Shown here piece by piece: positions 14,982 to 22,401 of a stretch of 38,431 nucleotides of DNA. Under the pieces are notes generated by a model. That model saw only the letters and a list, made by a program, of their open reading frames with translations. It ran no database searches and was not told where the DNA came from. The first letter of the stretch is position 1. Each line of letters begins with the position of its first letter. Source of the stretch: Avanaerovorax sp964442135 (GTDB lineage Bacteria > Bacillota > Clostridia > Peptostreptococcales > Anaerovoracaceae); contig CAYTYN010000011.1 of the NCBI GenBank assembly GCA_964442135.1, positions 1 through 38,431 of the forward strand. Reading direction: 5' to 3'. Position numbers and translations under genes: made by a program.

Positions 14982-15057
14982 TGGTGCCCCGGAGGCGATT
15001 CGAACACCCGACGCACGGTTTAGGAAACCGACGCTCTATCCCCTGAGCTACCGAGGC
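14982..15057 (-). tRNA. tRNA-Arg (anticodon CCT)
   Basis: A 76-base cloverleaf on the minus strand. The acceptor GCCTCGG pairs with CCGGGGC (one T-G); the D-arm is GCTC AGGGGATA GAGC; the anticodon loop is TTCCTAA with CCT, reading AGG; the T-arm contains TTCGAAT. CCA is encoded. The outermost anticodon stem pair is a T-T mismatch. Confidence 0.93.
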
Positions 15058-15086
15058 ATATTGACACGTAAATTCCGTACTAGTCA

Positions 15087-15114
15087 ATTATACCACGGTT
15101 TTGTTTTTTTTCAA
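15087..15114 (-). promoter_or_regulatory. tRNA-Arg promoter
   Basis: On the minus strand, TTGAAA (15109-15114), a 16-base spacer and TATAAT (15087-15092), 29 bases upstream of the tRNA. Confidence 0.65.
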
Positions 15115-15139
15115 TTACTTTATTTAGCTGTCGGTTCTG

Positions 15140-15167
15140 TTGACACACCCGCTGTTCGTATGATAAT
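15140..15167 (+). promoter_or_regulatory. Promoter of the SEC-C / Y-polymerase unit
   Basis: TTGACA (15140-15145), 16 bases, GATAAT (15162-15167). I looked for a LexA box of the CGAAC-N4-GTTCG type here and did not find one. Confidence 0.5.
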
Positions 15168-15224
15168 GTAACGCCAAGAATGTTCTCATCGGCTTTGGCA
15201 TTGCGGAGGAAAGGCGTCCTGAGC

Positions 15225-15371
15225 ATGGAACTGCCCGGCGAAGAGCTGCGGCTGAGCATTTTAAAGGAGATCGAAGGAGCACAGGCCGCAGCGAAGCCGA
15301 AGAAGGTTGGGCGCAACGATCCCTGCCCCTGCGGCAGCGGGAAGAAGTTCAAGAAGTGCTGCGGACGGTGA
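15225..15371 (+). CDS. SEC-C zinc-motif miniprotein
   Basis: A 48-residue protein: a short helical part (LPGEELRLSILKEIEGAQAA), a Lys-rich linker and a complete C-terminal SEC-C motif (GRNDPCPCGSGKKFKKCC), which binds zinc through CxC...CC as at the end of SecA. The ATG at 15225 has GGAGGAAAGG at good spacing, so it may be expressed as such; it could also be the surviving 3' end of a larger gene. It lies 71 bases before the Y-polymerase gene and probably shares its promoter. Its role is unknown. Confidence 0.6.
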   Translation: MELPGEELRLSILKEIEGAQAAAKPKKVGRNDPCPCGSGKKFKKCCGR

Positions 15372-15442
15372 GCATACGAGAGTCAAGCTACAAACGGTCA
15401 TAGATTCCATTGAACAGGCAGCTGAAAGGAGGCGTCCGAGGC

Positions 15443-16951
15443 ATGAAACAACCCACCTATATCGCAATCGACCTGAAAAGCTTTTATGCTTCCGTGGAGT
15501 GCCGCGAACGGGGCTTAGACCCGCTGGACACGAACCTTGTCGTAGCGGATGAGAGCCGAACGGATAAGACCATTTGCCTTGCGGTCACACCCTCTCTCAA
15601 GAGCTACGGCATTTCCGGACGCGGACGGCTGTTTGAAGTCAGACAGCGGGTGAAGGAGGTAAATGCAGGACGACGGGTCGACGCACCGGGACGCCGGCTC
15701 GAAGGCTCCTCTCCTTTCTTTTCTGAACTGAATAAAAACCCTTCCCTTGCCGTTGATTTCATCATTGCACCGCCGAGAATGGCGTACTACATGGAGTACA
15801 GCACCCGCATCTATCAGATTTACATGAAGTATGTCGCACCGGAGGACATTATTGTCTATTCCATCGACGAAGTGTTCATGGATGTTACCGACTACCTCAA
15901 TAGCTGCAAGCTGTCGCCCCGTGACCTTGCCATGAAGATCATTCTGGATGTTCTGGAAACGACCGGTATCACGGCGACCGCCGGAATCGGCACCAACCTG
16001 TATCTGTCAAAGGTGGCAATGGACATCGTTGCCAAGAACATCCCCGCAGACAAGAAGGGAGTTCGCATCGCCGAGCTGGATGAGATGAGCTATCGGCAGA
16101 CCCTCTGGTCACACCGGCCTCTCACAGATTTCTGGCGCGTTGGCAGGGGCTATGCCGGGAAGCTTGAAAAGAACGGGATGTTCACAATGGGCGATATAGC
16201 CCGCCGCTCCATTACGGATGAGGACTTGCTTTACAGGCTTTTCGGCAGGAATGCGGAGCTGCTGATCGACCATGCTTGGGGCTGGGAGCCCTGCACGGTG
16301 GAAGCAGTCAAAGCCTACAAGCCGAGCACAAACAGCTTAGGTTCAGGTCAGGTGCTGCAGCAACCCTACAATGCGGAAAGGGCGAAGCTGGTGCTCCGTG
16401 AAATGGCTGACCTTCTCGCGCTGGACTTAGTAGACAAAGGGCTTGTCACAGACCATCTCGTGGTTACGGTCGGCTATGACATTGAAAATCTCACCGATTC
16501 CCAACGGAGGAGAAACTATGGCGGGGAAATAGTTAAGGATCATTATGGAAGGGAAATCCCCAAGCACGCCCACGGCACAATCAATCTGGGAGGACACACA
16601 TCATCCACGAAAAAAATCATCGGCGCCGCGTCAGAGCTTTTTGACCGTATTGTGGACAAGAGCCTCCTGATCCGCAGACTGAACATCGTTGCAAATCATG
16701 TGGTAGATGAAGGGTTCGCCTCTAAGAAAGAACCTGACTTCGAGCAGCTTGACTTCTTCACCGACTACGCAGCTGTCGAAGCGGAGCGGGAGAAAGAAAA
16801 GGCGGAGCTTGACCGTGAAAGGAGAATGCAGCAAGCCATGCTGACCATCAAGAAGAAGTTTGGCAAAAACGCCATCCTCAAGGGCATGAATTTAGAGGAG
16901 GGCGCAACGGCAAAAGACCGCAATGAGCAGATTGGAGGGCATAAGGCATGA
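15443..16951 (+). CDS. Y-family DNA polymerase (UmuC/UvrX-like)
   Basis: A 502-residue Y-family polymerase. The N-terminal catalytic Asp lies in YIAIDLKSFYASVECR and the second acidic site is YSIDEVFMDVT, so both metal sites are kept. The helix-hairpin-helix region and the little-finger domain follow, with a charged C-terminal helix (about 440-475). Such enzymes copy damaged DNA; UvrX-like members are common on phages and conjugative elements of Bacillota. The start at 15443 follows AAAGGAGG; a TTG at 15410 lacks one. The stop overlaps the YolD-like start codon by four bases (ATGA). Confidence 0.92.
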   Translation: MKQPTYIAIDLKSFYASVECRERGLDPLDTNLVVADESRTDKTICLAVTPSLKSYGISGRGRLFEVRQRVKEVNAGRRVDAPGRRLEGSSPFFSELNKNPSLAVDFIIAPPRMAYYMEYSTRIYQIYMKYVAPEDIIVYSIDEVFMDVTDYLNSCKLSPRDLAMKIILDVLETTGITATAGIGTNLYLSKVAMDIVAKNIPADKKGVRIAELDEMSYRQTLWSHRPLTDFWRVGRGYAGKLEKNGMFTMGDIARRSITDEDLLYRLFGRNAELLIDHAWGWEPCTVEAVKAYKPSTNSLGSGQVLQQPYNAERAKLVLREMADLLALDLVDKGLVTDHLVVTVGYDIENLTDSQRRRNYGGEIVKDHYGREIPKHAHGTINLGGHTSSTKKIIGAASELFDRIVDKSLLIRRLNIVANHVVDEGFASKKEPDFEQLDFFTDYAAVEAEREKEKAELDRERRMQQAMLTIKKKFGKNAILKGMNLEEGATAKDRNEQIGGHKA

Positions 16952-17370
16952 GCGGCCCCTATGACGATATAATCAACCTCCCTCATCATGTTTCAAAGAC
17001 CCGTCCTCAGATGTCCATGTGGGATCGCGCCGCACAGTTCTCTCCCTTCGCTGCGTTAACGGGATATGACGCCGCCATCAAAGAAACCGGCCGCTTAACG
17101 GACGAGAAGATCGATCTTGGCGAAGAGGAAAAAGAGGTGCTGGACAGAAAACTGCGATTTCTCATGAAAAAGTTATCCGAGCGGCCCGCCCTGACTGTAA
17201 CCTACTTTGTTCCGGATGAAAAGAAATCCGGAGGCGCCTATGTAACGAAGATGGGGAGGCTTAAGAAAATAGATGGGTTGAGCCGCCGGATACAGCTCAC
17301 AGACGGAACAAAAATTCCGCTGGATGACATTTTGGAAATCGAAAGCGAGCTGTTCCAAGACGTGTTTTGA
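16948..17370 (+). CDS. YolD-like protein, partner of the Y-family polymerase
   Basis: A 140-residue protein with the YolD-like pattern: an N-terminal YDDIINLPHHVSKTRPQMS, then WDRAAQFSPFAALTGYD, and a C-terminal beta-rich part with GRLKKIDGLSRRIQLTDG. YolD-like genes are usually paired with UvrX-type polymerases; their function is poorly known, and a UmuD-like role has been proposed for some. The gene overlaps the polymerase stop by four bases, so translation is coupled. The usual order in Bacillus phages is yolD first; here it is second. Confidence 0.85.
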   Translation: MSGPYDDIINLPHHVSKTRPQMSMWDRAAQFSPFAALTGYDAAIKETGRLTDEKIDLGEEEKEVLDRKLRFLMKKLSERPALTVTYFVPDEKKSGGAYVTKMGRLKKIDGLSRRIQLTDGTKIPLDDILEIESELFQDVF

Positions 17371-17397
17371 ATGCTGCCTGTCATGCGGGCCAAACAA

Positions 17398-17435
17398 CAG
17401 CCCCGACCATAGCTTTAACACTACGGCCGGGACTG
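17398..17435 (-). terminator. Terminator of the cytidylate kinase-like gene
   Basis: On the minus strand 15 consecutive pairs (three G-T wobbles) join 17421-17435 with 17398-17412 around an 8-base loop, followed by TTGTTTGG. On the plus strand the wobbles become mismatches, so it works best for the minus-strand gene ending at 17514. Confidence 0.6.
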
Positions 17436-17513
17436 TACAAAATTTCTGCGTATTTCCGACATGTCGGTTTTGACAGGCTCTCCGGTATATTGACAAGGGA
17501 AACCGCCGGTTTT

Positions 17514-18107
17514 TCATCCCATACGAGCGCAGATGTACTGCTCCAGCAAATCGGCTGTTTTCACGGTTCCCAGCTTGGCGCTGTTAATGACAATATCATA
17601 ATACGCCGAATGGCCCCATTTCCCCTTACAATATTGATCGTGATAGTTTTTTCGTAATTTGTCCTTCCGGTTAATCAACGCCATCGCTTCTTCTTTAGTG
17701 ATATCGGCTCGTGCCATCGTGCGTTTCAATTTAAAGTCAAGATCTGCGCGCACAAAGGCGGTGATCATAACGCTGAAATCCCGTAAAACCTCTTCCGCGC
17801 ACCGGCCCACGACAATAAAGGATTCCCCTGCTTCCGCTTTTTCACGCAGATATCGGAACTGCATCTGGGCAACGTGATCCTCCGGCGCGTTGCTGAAGCC
17901 CTTCACCGTACGGGAACGCCCCCATTTCTTAGGCACTTCATCATACCGTCTAAGCTTCTCAGCATCCATACCCCAGCTCTCCGCAATATGGTCAAGCATA
18001 TTACGTTCGTACACTTTCACCTGAAAGCGTTCCCCTAATAAATTAGCAATTTCATGTCCACCGCTCCCAAACTCTCGCCCCAATGCAAGGATAAATTGTC
18101 CTTCCAT
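17514..18107 (-). CDS. Cytidylate kinase-like family protein
   Basis: A 197-residue P-loop protein. The phosphate-binding loop is ALGREFGSGGHEIANLL, the variant (GREFGSGG) typical of the cytidylate kinase-like family rather than true CMP kinase. IVVGRCAEEVL and a basic lid region (RADITKEEAMALINRKDKLRKNY) follow. Its substrate is not known. It is 44 bases downstream of a transporter gene and probably in one operon with it. AAGGAGGGAAAAC lies upstream of the ATG. Confidence 0.85.
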   Translation of the reverse strand: MEGQFILALGREFGSGGHEIANLLGERFQVKVYERNMLDHIAESWGMDAEKLRRYDEVPKKWGRSRTVKGFSNAPEDHVAQMQFRYLREKAEAGESFIVVGRCAEEVLRDFSVMITAFVRADLDFKLKRTMARADITKEEAMALINRKDKLRKNYHDQYCKGKWGHSAYYDIVINSAKLGTVKTADLLEQYICARMG

Positions 18108-18151
18108 GTTTTCCCTCCTTCCTTTCGTTGTTCTGCGGATTGACTAAGGGT

Positions 18152-19498
18152 CTAAAAATATCTGACGAAAATAAAAAGCATCGAAATCGATATGACAAGG
18201 ATGGTTGCAGGCGCCATCGCCCTACAATATTTCCCCCAGCTGATAGGATGTCCGCTTCTTGCCGCAATTGACGTCCCGACTACATTGGCGGAAGCGCCGA
18301 TTGGGGTTGCGTTTCCACCGATATCCGTACCCATTGAAAGCGTCCATGCCAGCACCTCGAGGTCAATCCCCTGTACGGAAGACAAGCTCCGGATTACCGG
18401 TATCATCGTCGCAGCGAACGGAATATTATCGACAAAGGCGCTCGCAATTGCAGAGAACCAAATAATGATCACAACCACCAGCATAGCGTTACCGCCGCTG
18501 ATCGCCCCGATTAAGGACGCAAGCCTTTCCAAAACACCGGTTTGCTCCAGCCCGCTCACCACGGTAAAAAGCCCGATAAAGAACAGCAACGTCTTATAAT
18601 CGACTTTCTTTAAAATTTTCACGGCATGCTTTCCGGAAGTTACAAGGACGGCAATCGCGATAAACACACCGATACACGAAACGGTCAGTCCGGTCTGTGC
18701 ATGAGTAACCAACAGCACCACGGCGACAAGAAAAATGACGCAGCTGATGACAAAAGCACGCAGATTTGTAATTGCTGTTTTCGGATCAGGATAGGATTCC
18801 ACCGCACCGGCTTTGGCGCTTTTAAGTTCTTTCCGAAAATACAGATATAAATATAATACTACAAAAACTAGAGAAATAGCAACCATTACGCCTGTATTAG
18901 CAATAAAATCGCTGAACGAATACCCCAGCGATGTGCCGATGATGATATTCGGCGGATCGCCGCACATGGTTGCGGCGCCGCCCAGATTCGCGCAAAATAT
19001 TTCAGACAGGATCATAGGTACGGGATCGAATTTCAGCATTCTGGACAGTTCCACCGTCACCGCCGCCAAAAACATGATCACCGTAATGCTGTCGATAAAC
19101 ATCGCTAATACAGCGGACATGATCATAAACGTCAGGAAGATCGGGATCGTCTTATAACGCACCAGCTTTGCGATGGTCATGCACAGCCACCGGAAAAAAC
19201 CGCTGTCAGCCATACCTTCCACCATAATCATCATGCCGGTAATAAAGAAAATCGTTTCCCAATTGATACCGGAGGATTCGGAAGACATTCCGCTCTGATA
19301 CCAGAATTCCGTATCAATGATGCTATGAAGATTCAACGCCTCATAAACAGCGGTCATACTTCGCATGCAAATGCCAAACACGACTGTCAGCACCAGCAGG
19401 CCGCACCCCAGCGTCACATAGTGCCTCTCCACCTTTTCCGTAAGGATCAACGCAAACATCACAAGAAAAATAACAATGGCCGCAATTTGAGCTCCCAT
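18152..19498 (-). CDS. ArsB/NhaD-type (SLC13-like) membrane transporter
   Basis: A 448-residue transporter with about 11-12 membrane helices in two repeats. The two re-entrant loop motifs are GGAATMCGDPPNIIIG in the first half and GGNATPIGASANVVG in the second, which identify the ion-transporter superfamily that contains ArsB, NhaD and the P protein. The cargo cannot be read from sequence; arsenite, sodium/proton and organic anions occur in the family. No arsR or arsC is nearby, so arsenite is not supported. I chose the ATG at 19498, seven bases after AAAGGAG; an upstream in-frame start has no such site. Confidence 0.88.
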   Translation of the reverse strand: MGAQIAAIVIFLVMFALILTEKVERHYVTLGCGLLVLTVVFGICMRSMTAVYEALNLHSIIDTEFWYQSGMSSESSGINWETIFFITGMMIMVEGMADSGFFRWLCMTIAKLVRYKTIPIFLTFMIMSAVLAMFIDSITVIMFLAAVTVELSRMLKFDPVPMILSEIFCANLGGAATMCGDPPNIIIGTSLGYSFSDFIANTGVMVAISLVFVVLYLYLYFRKELKSAKAGAVESYPDPKTAITNLRAFVISCVIFLVAVVLLVTHAQTGLTVSCIGVFIAIAVLVTSGKHAVKILKKVDYKTLLFFIGLFTVVSGLEQTGVLERLASLIGAISGGNAMLVVVIIIWFSAIASAFVDNIPFAATMIPVIRSLSSVQGIDLEVLAWTLSMGTDIGGNATPIGASANVVGTSIAARSGHPISWGKYCRAMAPATILVISISMLFIFVRYF

Positions 19499-19567
19499 TT
19501 TTCCACTCCTTTCAAAAACGGTCAAGCCGTATTGCCGGCCTGGCTTTTTTCACACATTAGGCTACAT

Positions 19568-19596
19568 AGTATAACACTCCCATTTTGAAAATGCCA
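19568..19596 (-). promoter_or_regulatory. Possible promoter of the ArsB/NhaD gene
   Basis: On the minus strand TGGCAT (19591-19596), 17 bases, TATACT (19568-19573). The -35 matches poorly. Confidence 0.35.
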
Positions 19597-19721
19597 TATA
19601 TTTTTCCAATATCTTGTCGAAATTTATTTTCCCCTGCGGCGTCTTACGTGCTGTAGGGGAAACAAGCTGCCGCTCCTGCCGCCATTTATGGAAGCCTTGT
19701 TTTCTTAAAAGACAGACTTCT

Positions 19722-20198
19722 TTAAGTTTCTTCTCTGTGGACATACATTCTTGTCATATCAGGTTCATCGTTACCCTGCACCATACAAAGGAATTTCCAA
19801 CCGTATCTTTCATAAAATGAGGTATGCTCTGTCACAAGATAGAGCGTATCTATCCCGAGCTTTTTCATATCCGCGCATACATAATTCAGCAACGCGCCTG
19901 CAATGCCGCGCCCGCGGCAAGCTTCTTCTGTATAAACAGCGCAGACATTGGGCGTTAAATCTTTTCGGTCATGAAAATCATTTTCAATCACTCCCATACC
20001 ACCGACGATTCTGTCGCCTTCCATTGCCACATACCACTGGGGAACGGCATTATCCCCCGAAAGACAGTCCTCCATGCTTTCTAGATAAACATTCAGAGGA
20101 ATCCCCCATTTTTCGTGAAACCATTGTGCGGTCATTTTCTTTAATGCCGGTTTGTCCTTTAATCTTATAATTTTGTAATTCATTTTTACATCTTCCAA
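19722..20198 (-). CDS. GNAT-family N-acetyltransferase
   Basis: A 158-residue acetyltransferase. The acetyl-CoA binding motif A is AVYTEEACRGRGIAGALLNYV (R-G-x-G-x-A). The C-terminal LVTEHTSFYERYGWKFLCMV is the usual motif B strand-helix-strand. It may modify a small molecule or a protein N-terminus; the substrate is unknown. The start at 20198 and an ATG at 20183 are both possible. It lies three bases after the ABC ATPase stop, so it is probably the last gene of the ABC operon. Confidence 0.87.
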   Translation of the reverse strand: MEDVKMNYKIIRLKDKPALKKMTAQWFHEKWGIPLNVYLESMEDCLSGDNAVPQWYVAMEGDRIVGGMGVIENDFHDRKDLTPNVCAVYTEEACRGRGIAGALLNYVCADMKKLGIDTLYLVTEHTSFYERYGWKFLCMVQGNDEPDMTRMYVHREET

Positions 20199-20201
20199 AT
20201 C

Positions 20202-20828
20202 CTAAGAAGGATAACTTCTTTCTGAAACATCTCCCGTAATTTTTCCCCCGCTCATCGTAATTACTCTGTTGAACCTGCAGCATTCCTGATAATCACCGTG
20301 GGAAGCAATGATGACAGTATGTCCTTCTCTGTGATATTCATTGAGCAGTCGATAGGTAATTGCAAGATTATCATCATCTATTCCGTTAAAAGGCTCGTCT
20401 AAAAGCAGTACGTCAGGTTCCTCCATCATTGCCTGAACCAATGCGAGCCTTTGTTTCATACCCATTGAAAAAGTACGAACCTTTTTATTCCTGTGCCTGT
20501 AAAGATTAAATCTTTTCAGCAGCTCTGTTATCCTATCTTCCCCAATTTTCTTATTGACAGACGCAAGATATTTGAGATTATACATTGCTGTTTCACTCAT
20601 AAAGAAATTAGGCGTTTCTATAATCACACCAAAAGAAAGTCCATTTGCTCGCTTTACCATTCCCGCATCAGGCGTTATCAAACCGCTTATAAGACGAATA
20701 AGCATTGTTTTTCCACTACCGTTATGGCCCTTCAGCAAAATGAAATCTCCGCTTTCCACAGACAGGCTTACATCATCGAGTACGGTATGTTTCTTGATTC
20801 TTTTACTTACATTTTCTATTTCTATCAT
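20202..20828 (-). CDS. ABC transporter ATP-binding protein
   Basis: A 208-residue ATPase with Walker A GHNGSGKTMLI, signature FSMGMKQRLALVQAM, Walker B VLLLDEPFNG and the switch His in IIASHGD. The signature (SMGMKQR) is of the ABC-2 exporter type used for bacteriocin, lantibiotic immunity or drug export. The ATG at 20828 has AAAGGA at good spacing; the longer frame upstream lacks one. The start overlaps the stop of the permease gene by four bases. Its composition is more A+T-rich than the genes to either side. Confidence 0.93.
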   Translation of the reverse strand: MIEIENVSKRIKKHTVLDDVSLSVESGDFILLKGHNGSGKTMLIRLISGLITPDAGMVKRANGLSFGVIIETPNFFMSETAMYNLKYLASVNKKIGEDRITELLKRFNLYRHRNKKVRTFSMGMKQRLALVQAMMEEPDVLLLDEPFNGIDDDNLAITYRLLNEYHREGHTVIIASHGDYQECCRFNRVITMSGGKITGDVSERSYPS

Positions 20829-21466
20829 TTTAACCATTCCTTTCTTTTCAGCGCGCAGCACAGGGAAACCCAAGAGATTGTCCCGCTTATGAGAACATAT
20901 AAGTCATAGGGCAAAAGCAGCTGTAAATCTCTGTTTAGGGGATTAAATGCAAAATTATATGCCAAAAGCGCAATGTTACAGATTAAATTGATACCTAATG
21001 CGACAACAATCGAGATGATGGGATTTGAACACAAGGTATAAGCAAGGTAAAACAACAAGTGACATTGCAGATAAAGAGCGATCAGCCTTAAAGCCATAAT
21101 CATTATCTCAGCTTTGAAATCCAATGGTATTCCAAAATAAACTGCACATACCAAAGCCAATCCCATGACATATAATCCAATTCCTGTGGAAACAGCTGCG
21201 GATTTTGCGAAAACATATCTAAACATGCTCTTCCTTATCCTTGTACGGATCTCAGGGTGTGCAAACGGTACGGAAAGGGCGTAGACGACAGGCAGTCCGT
21301 ATATCATTCCGTTGTATAGATACTTTTGGGACGTATTTATATACTGCTCTGAAAAGCTGCTGAAGCTGTGGGGAATATCTGCGTATAAGCAGTATTCATT
21401 TCCCATGGAGTAAAATAAAAATACGGATATTAAAGCTGACAAAACCAATATAATTCTTTTGCTCAT
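20825..21466 (-). CDS. ABC-2-type permease-like membrane protein (subunit 2)
   Basis: A 213-residue protein with about six hydrophobic helices and no clear sequence motif, which is typical of ABC-2 permeases. Its start codon shares one base with the stop of the preceding permease gene (TAATG), and its stop overlaps the ATPase start. It is thus one subunit of a three-gene exporter. The transported molecule is unknown. Confidence 0.8.
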   Translation of the reverse strand: MSKRIILVLSALISVFLFYSMGNEYCLYADIPHSFSSFSEQYINTSQKYLYNGMIYGLPVVYALSVPFAHPEIRTRIRKSMFRYVFAKSAAVSTGIGLYVMGLALVCAVYFGIPLDFKAEIMIMALRLIALYLQCHLLFYLAYTLCSNPIISIVVALGINLICNIALLAYNFAFNPLNRDLQLLLPYDLYVLISGTISWVSLCCALKRKEWLK

Positions 21467-22377
21467 TATATATAATCCTTTTCCAGCTGCCTTGTGCTGA
21501 ACCGATACATTACGATCGCGGCTGCCGTAAACAAAATAATTCCGGCCGTAAATGCGGCAAACTCACCTTTGTCGTATATATTGATGCTTCTGACTATATA
21601 TGACAGCTGGCAGGCGGGAACAACGCCGTATTGCAGATAGCTTGCGAAAGGAAAGAAGTTGGACAGTCCGGCAACTACAATGAATGGAATCAGGGCAAAA
21701 CCGAGGAACGGCAATGCTTGAACAAGGTACACGTTATGGACAGCAGCTATGCAGGACGCTGTAATTGTATTGACTGCAATGCAGAAAAACACCATCGTCA
21801 AATACAAAACTAAAATAATCAACATGCACTCAGGCAAGGTGTATAAACGAGTTGCCGTTTCATAGCACAGCGTATCAGCGCCGCCCAACATAAAAGCGGC
21901 GGTGAGCTGAATGAGTATCAAACCCCCGAAAAGAGTTGCAAGATACAGGGATTGTCCCGTCAAAAGGGATTTTGCATAATTGGAATAGCCCCCGCGGATA
22001 ACCAATAAATTCCCATATCCGTTAGCTCTCTGCCTTGCTGACTCGCTTGACAGGAATATGCCCATCCATGCAAAAATCAATATGACACAAGCTTGAAACT
22101 CATCTGACATATAATAAAAGTTAAAGAAAAATTCAAAACCGTTATAGACAGCGAGCCAATTCTTTAACGCTTCAACATTCAAATCCGCCGTAGGGTTATT
22201 AAGCTGATTTATCAAATCGGCTTTCATTACATAAGAGAAATAGAAGCTTAAACCGGTAAATAAAATAGAAACGGCAAAGAAAACGACGGTTTTGTACGAG
22301 AAAAGATTTCGTTTATATTCCTGTTTAATCAAAGCGCTTAGTTTCAATTTATTTACCGGTCCTTTCTTTTCAAACAC
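21466..22377 (-). CDS. ABC-2-type permease-like membrane protein (subunit 1)
   Basis: A 303-residue membrane protein. A cytosolic N-terminus (LIKQEYKRNLFSYKT) leads into TM1, then an extracellular loop of about 40 residues and five further helices. The layout matches ABC-2 permeases. The GTG at 22377 is the longest start; a TTG at 22347 placed 12 bases after AAAGGA is an alternative. It begins 24 bases after the stop of the MacB-like gene at 22402, so it may be read through from that operon. Confidence 0.78.
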   Translation of the reverse strand: MFEKKGPVNKLKLSALIKQEYKRNLFSYKTVVFFAVSILFTGLSFYFSYVMKADLINQLNNPTADLNVEALKNWLAVYNGFEFFFNFYYMSDEFQACVILIFAWMGIFLSSESARQRANGYGNLLVIRGGYSNYAKSLLTGQSLYLATLFGGLILIQLTAAFMLGGADTLCYETATRLYTLPECMLIILVLYLTMVFFCIAVNTITASCIAAVHNVYLVQALPFLGFALIPFIVVAGLSNFFPFASYLQYGVVPACQLSYIVRSINIYDKGEFAAFTAGIILFTAAAIVMYRFSTRQLEKDYI

Positions 22378-22401
22378 TGCTTGAATTCTTCATCTGTTAC
22401 T

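Noticed and set aside
14982..15057. tRNA-Arg as attachment site of the accessory genes at 15140-19498
   Set aside because: Elements usually join at the tRNA 3' end, which here points to the opposite side (14982), and I found no repeat of the tRNA end at the far border.
18152..19498. Arsenite efflux (arsB) as a specific call
   Set aside because: The superfamily motifs do not separate substrates, and no arsR, arsC or arsA is near.
19562..19744. A 60-codon minus-strand frame between the GNAT and transporter genes
   Set aside because: Its second half looks protein-like (RKTPQGKINFDKILEKY), perhaps a gene remnant, but it overlaps the GNAT end and lacks a binding site, so I do not call it.
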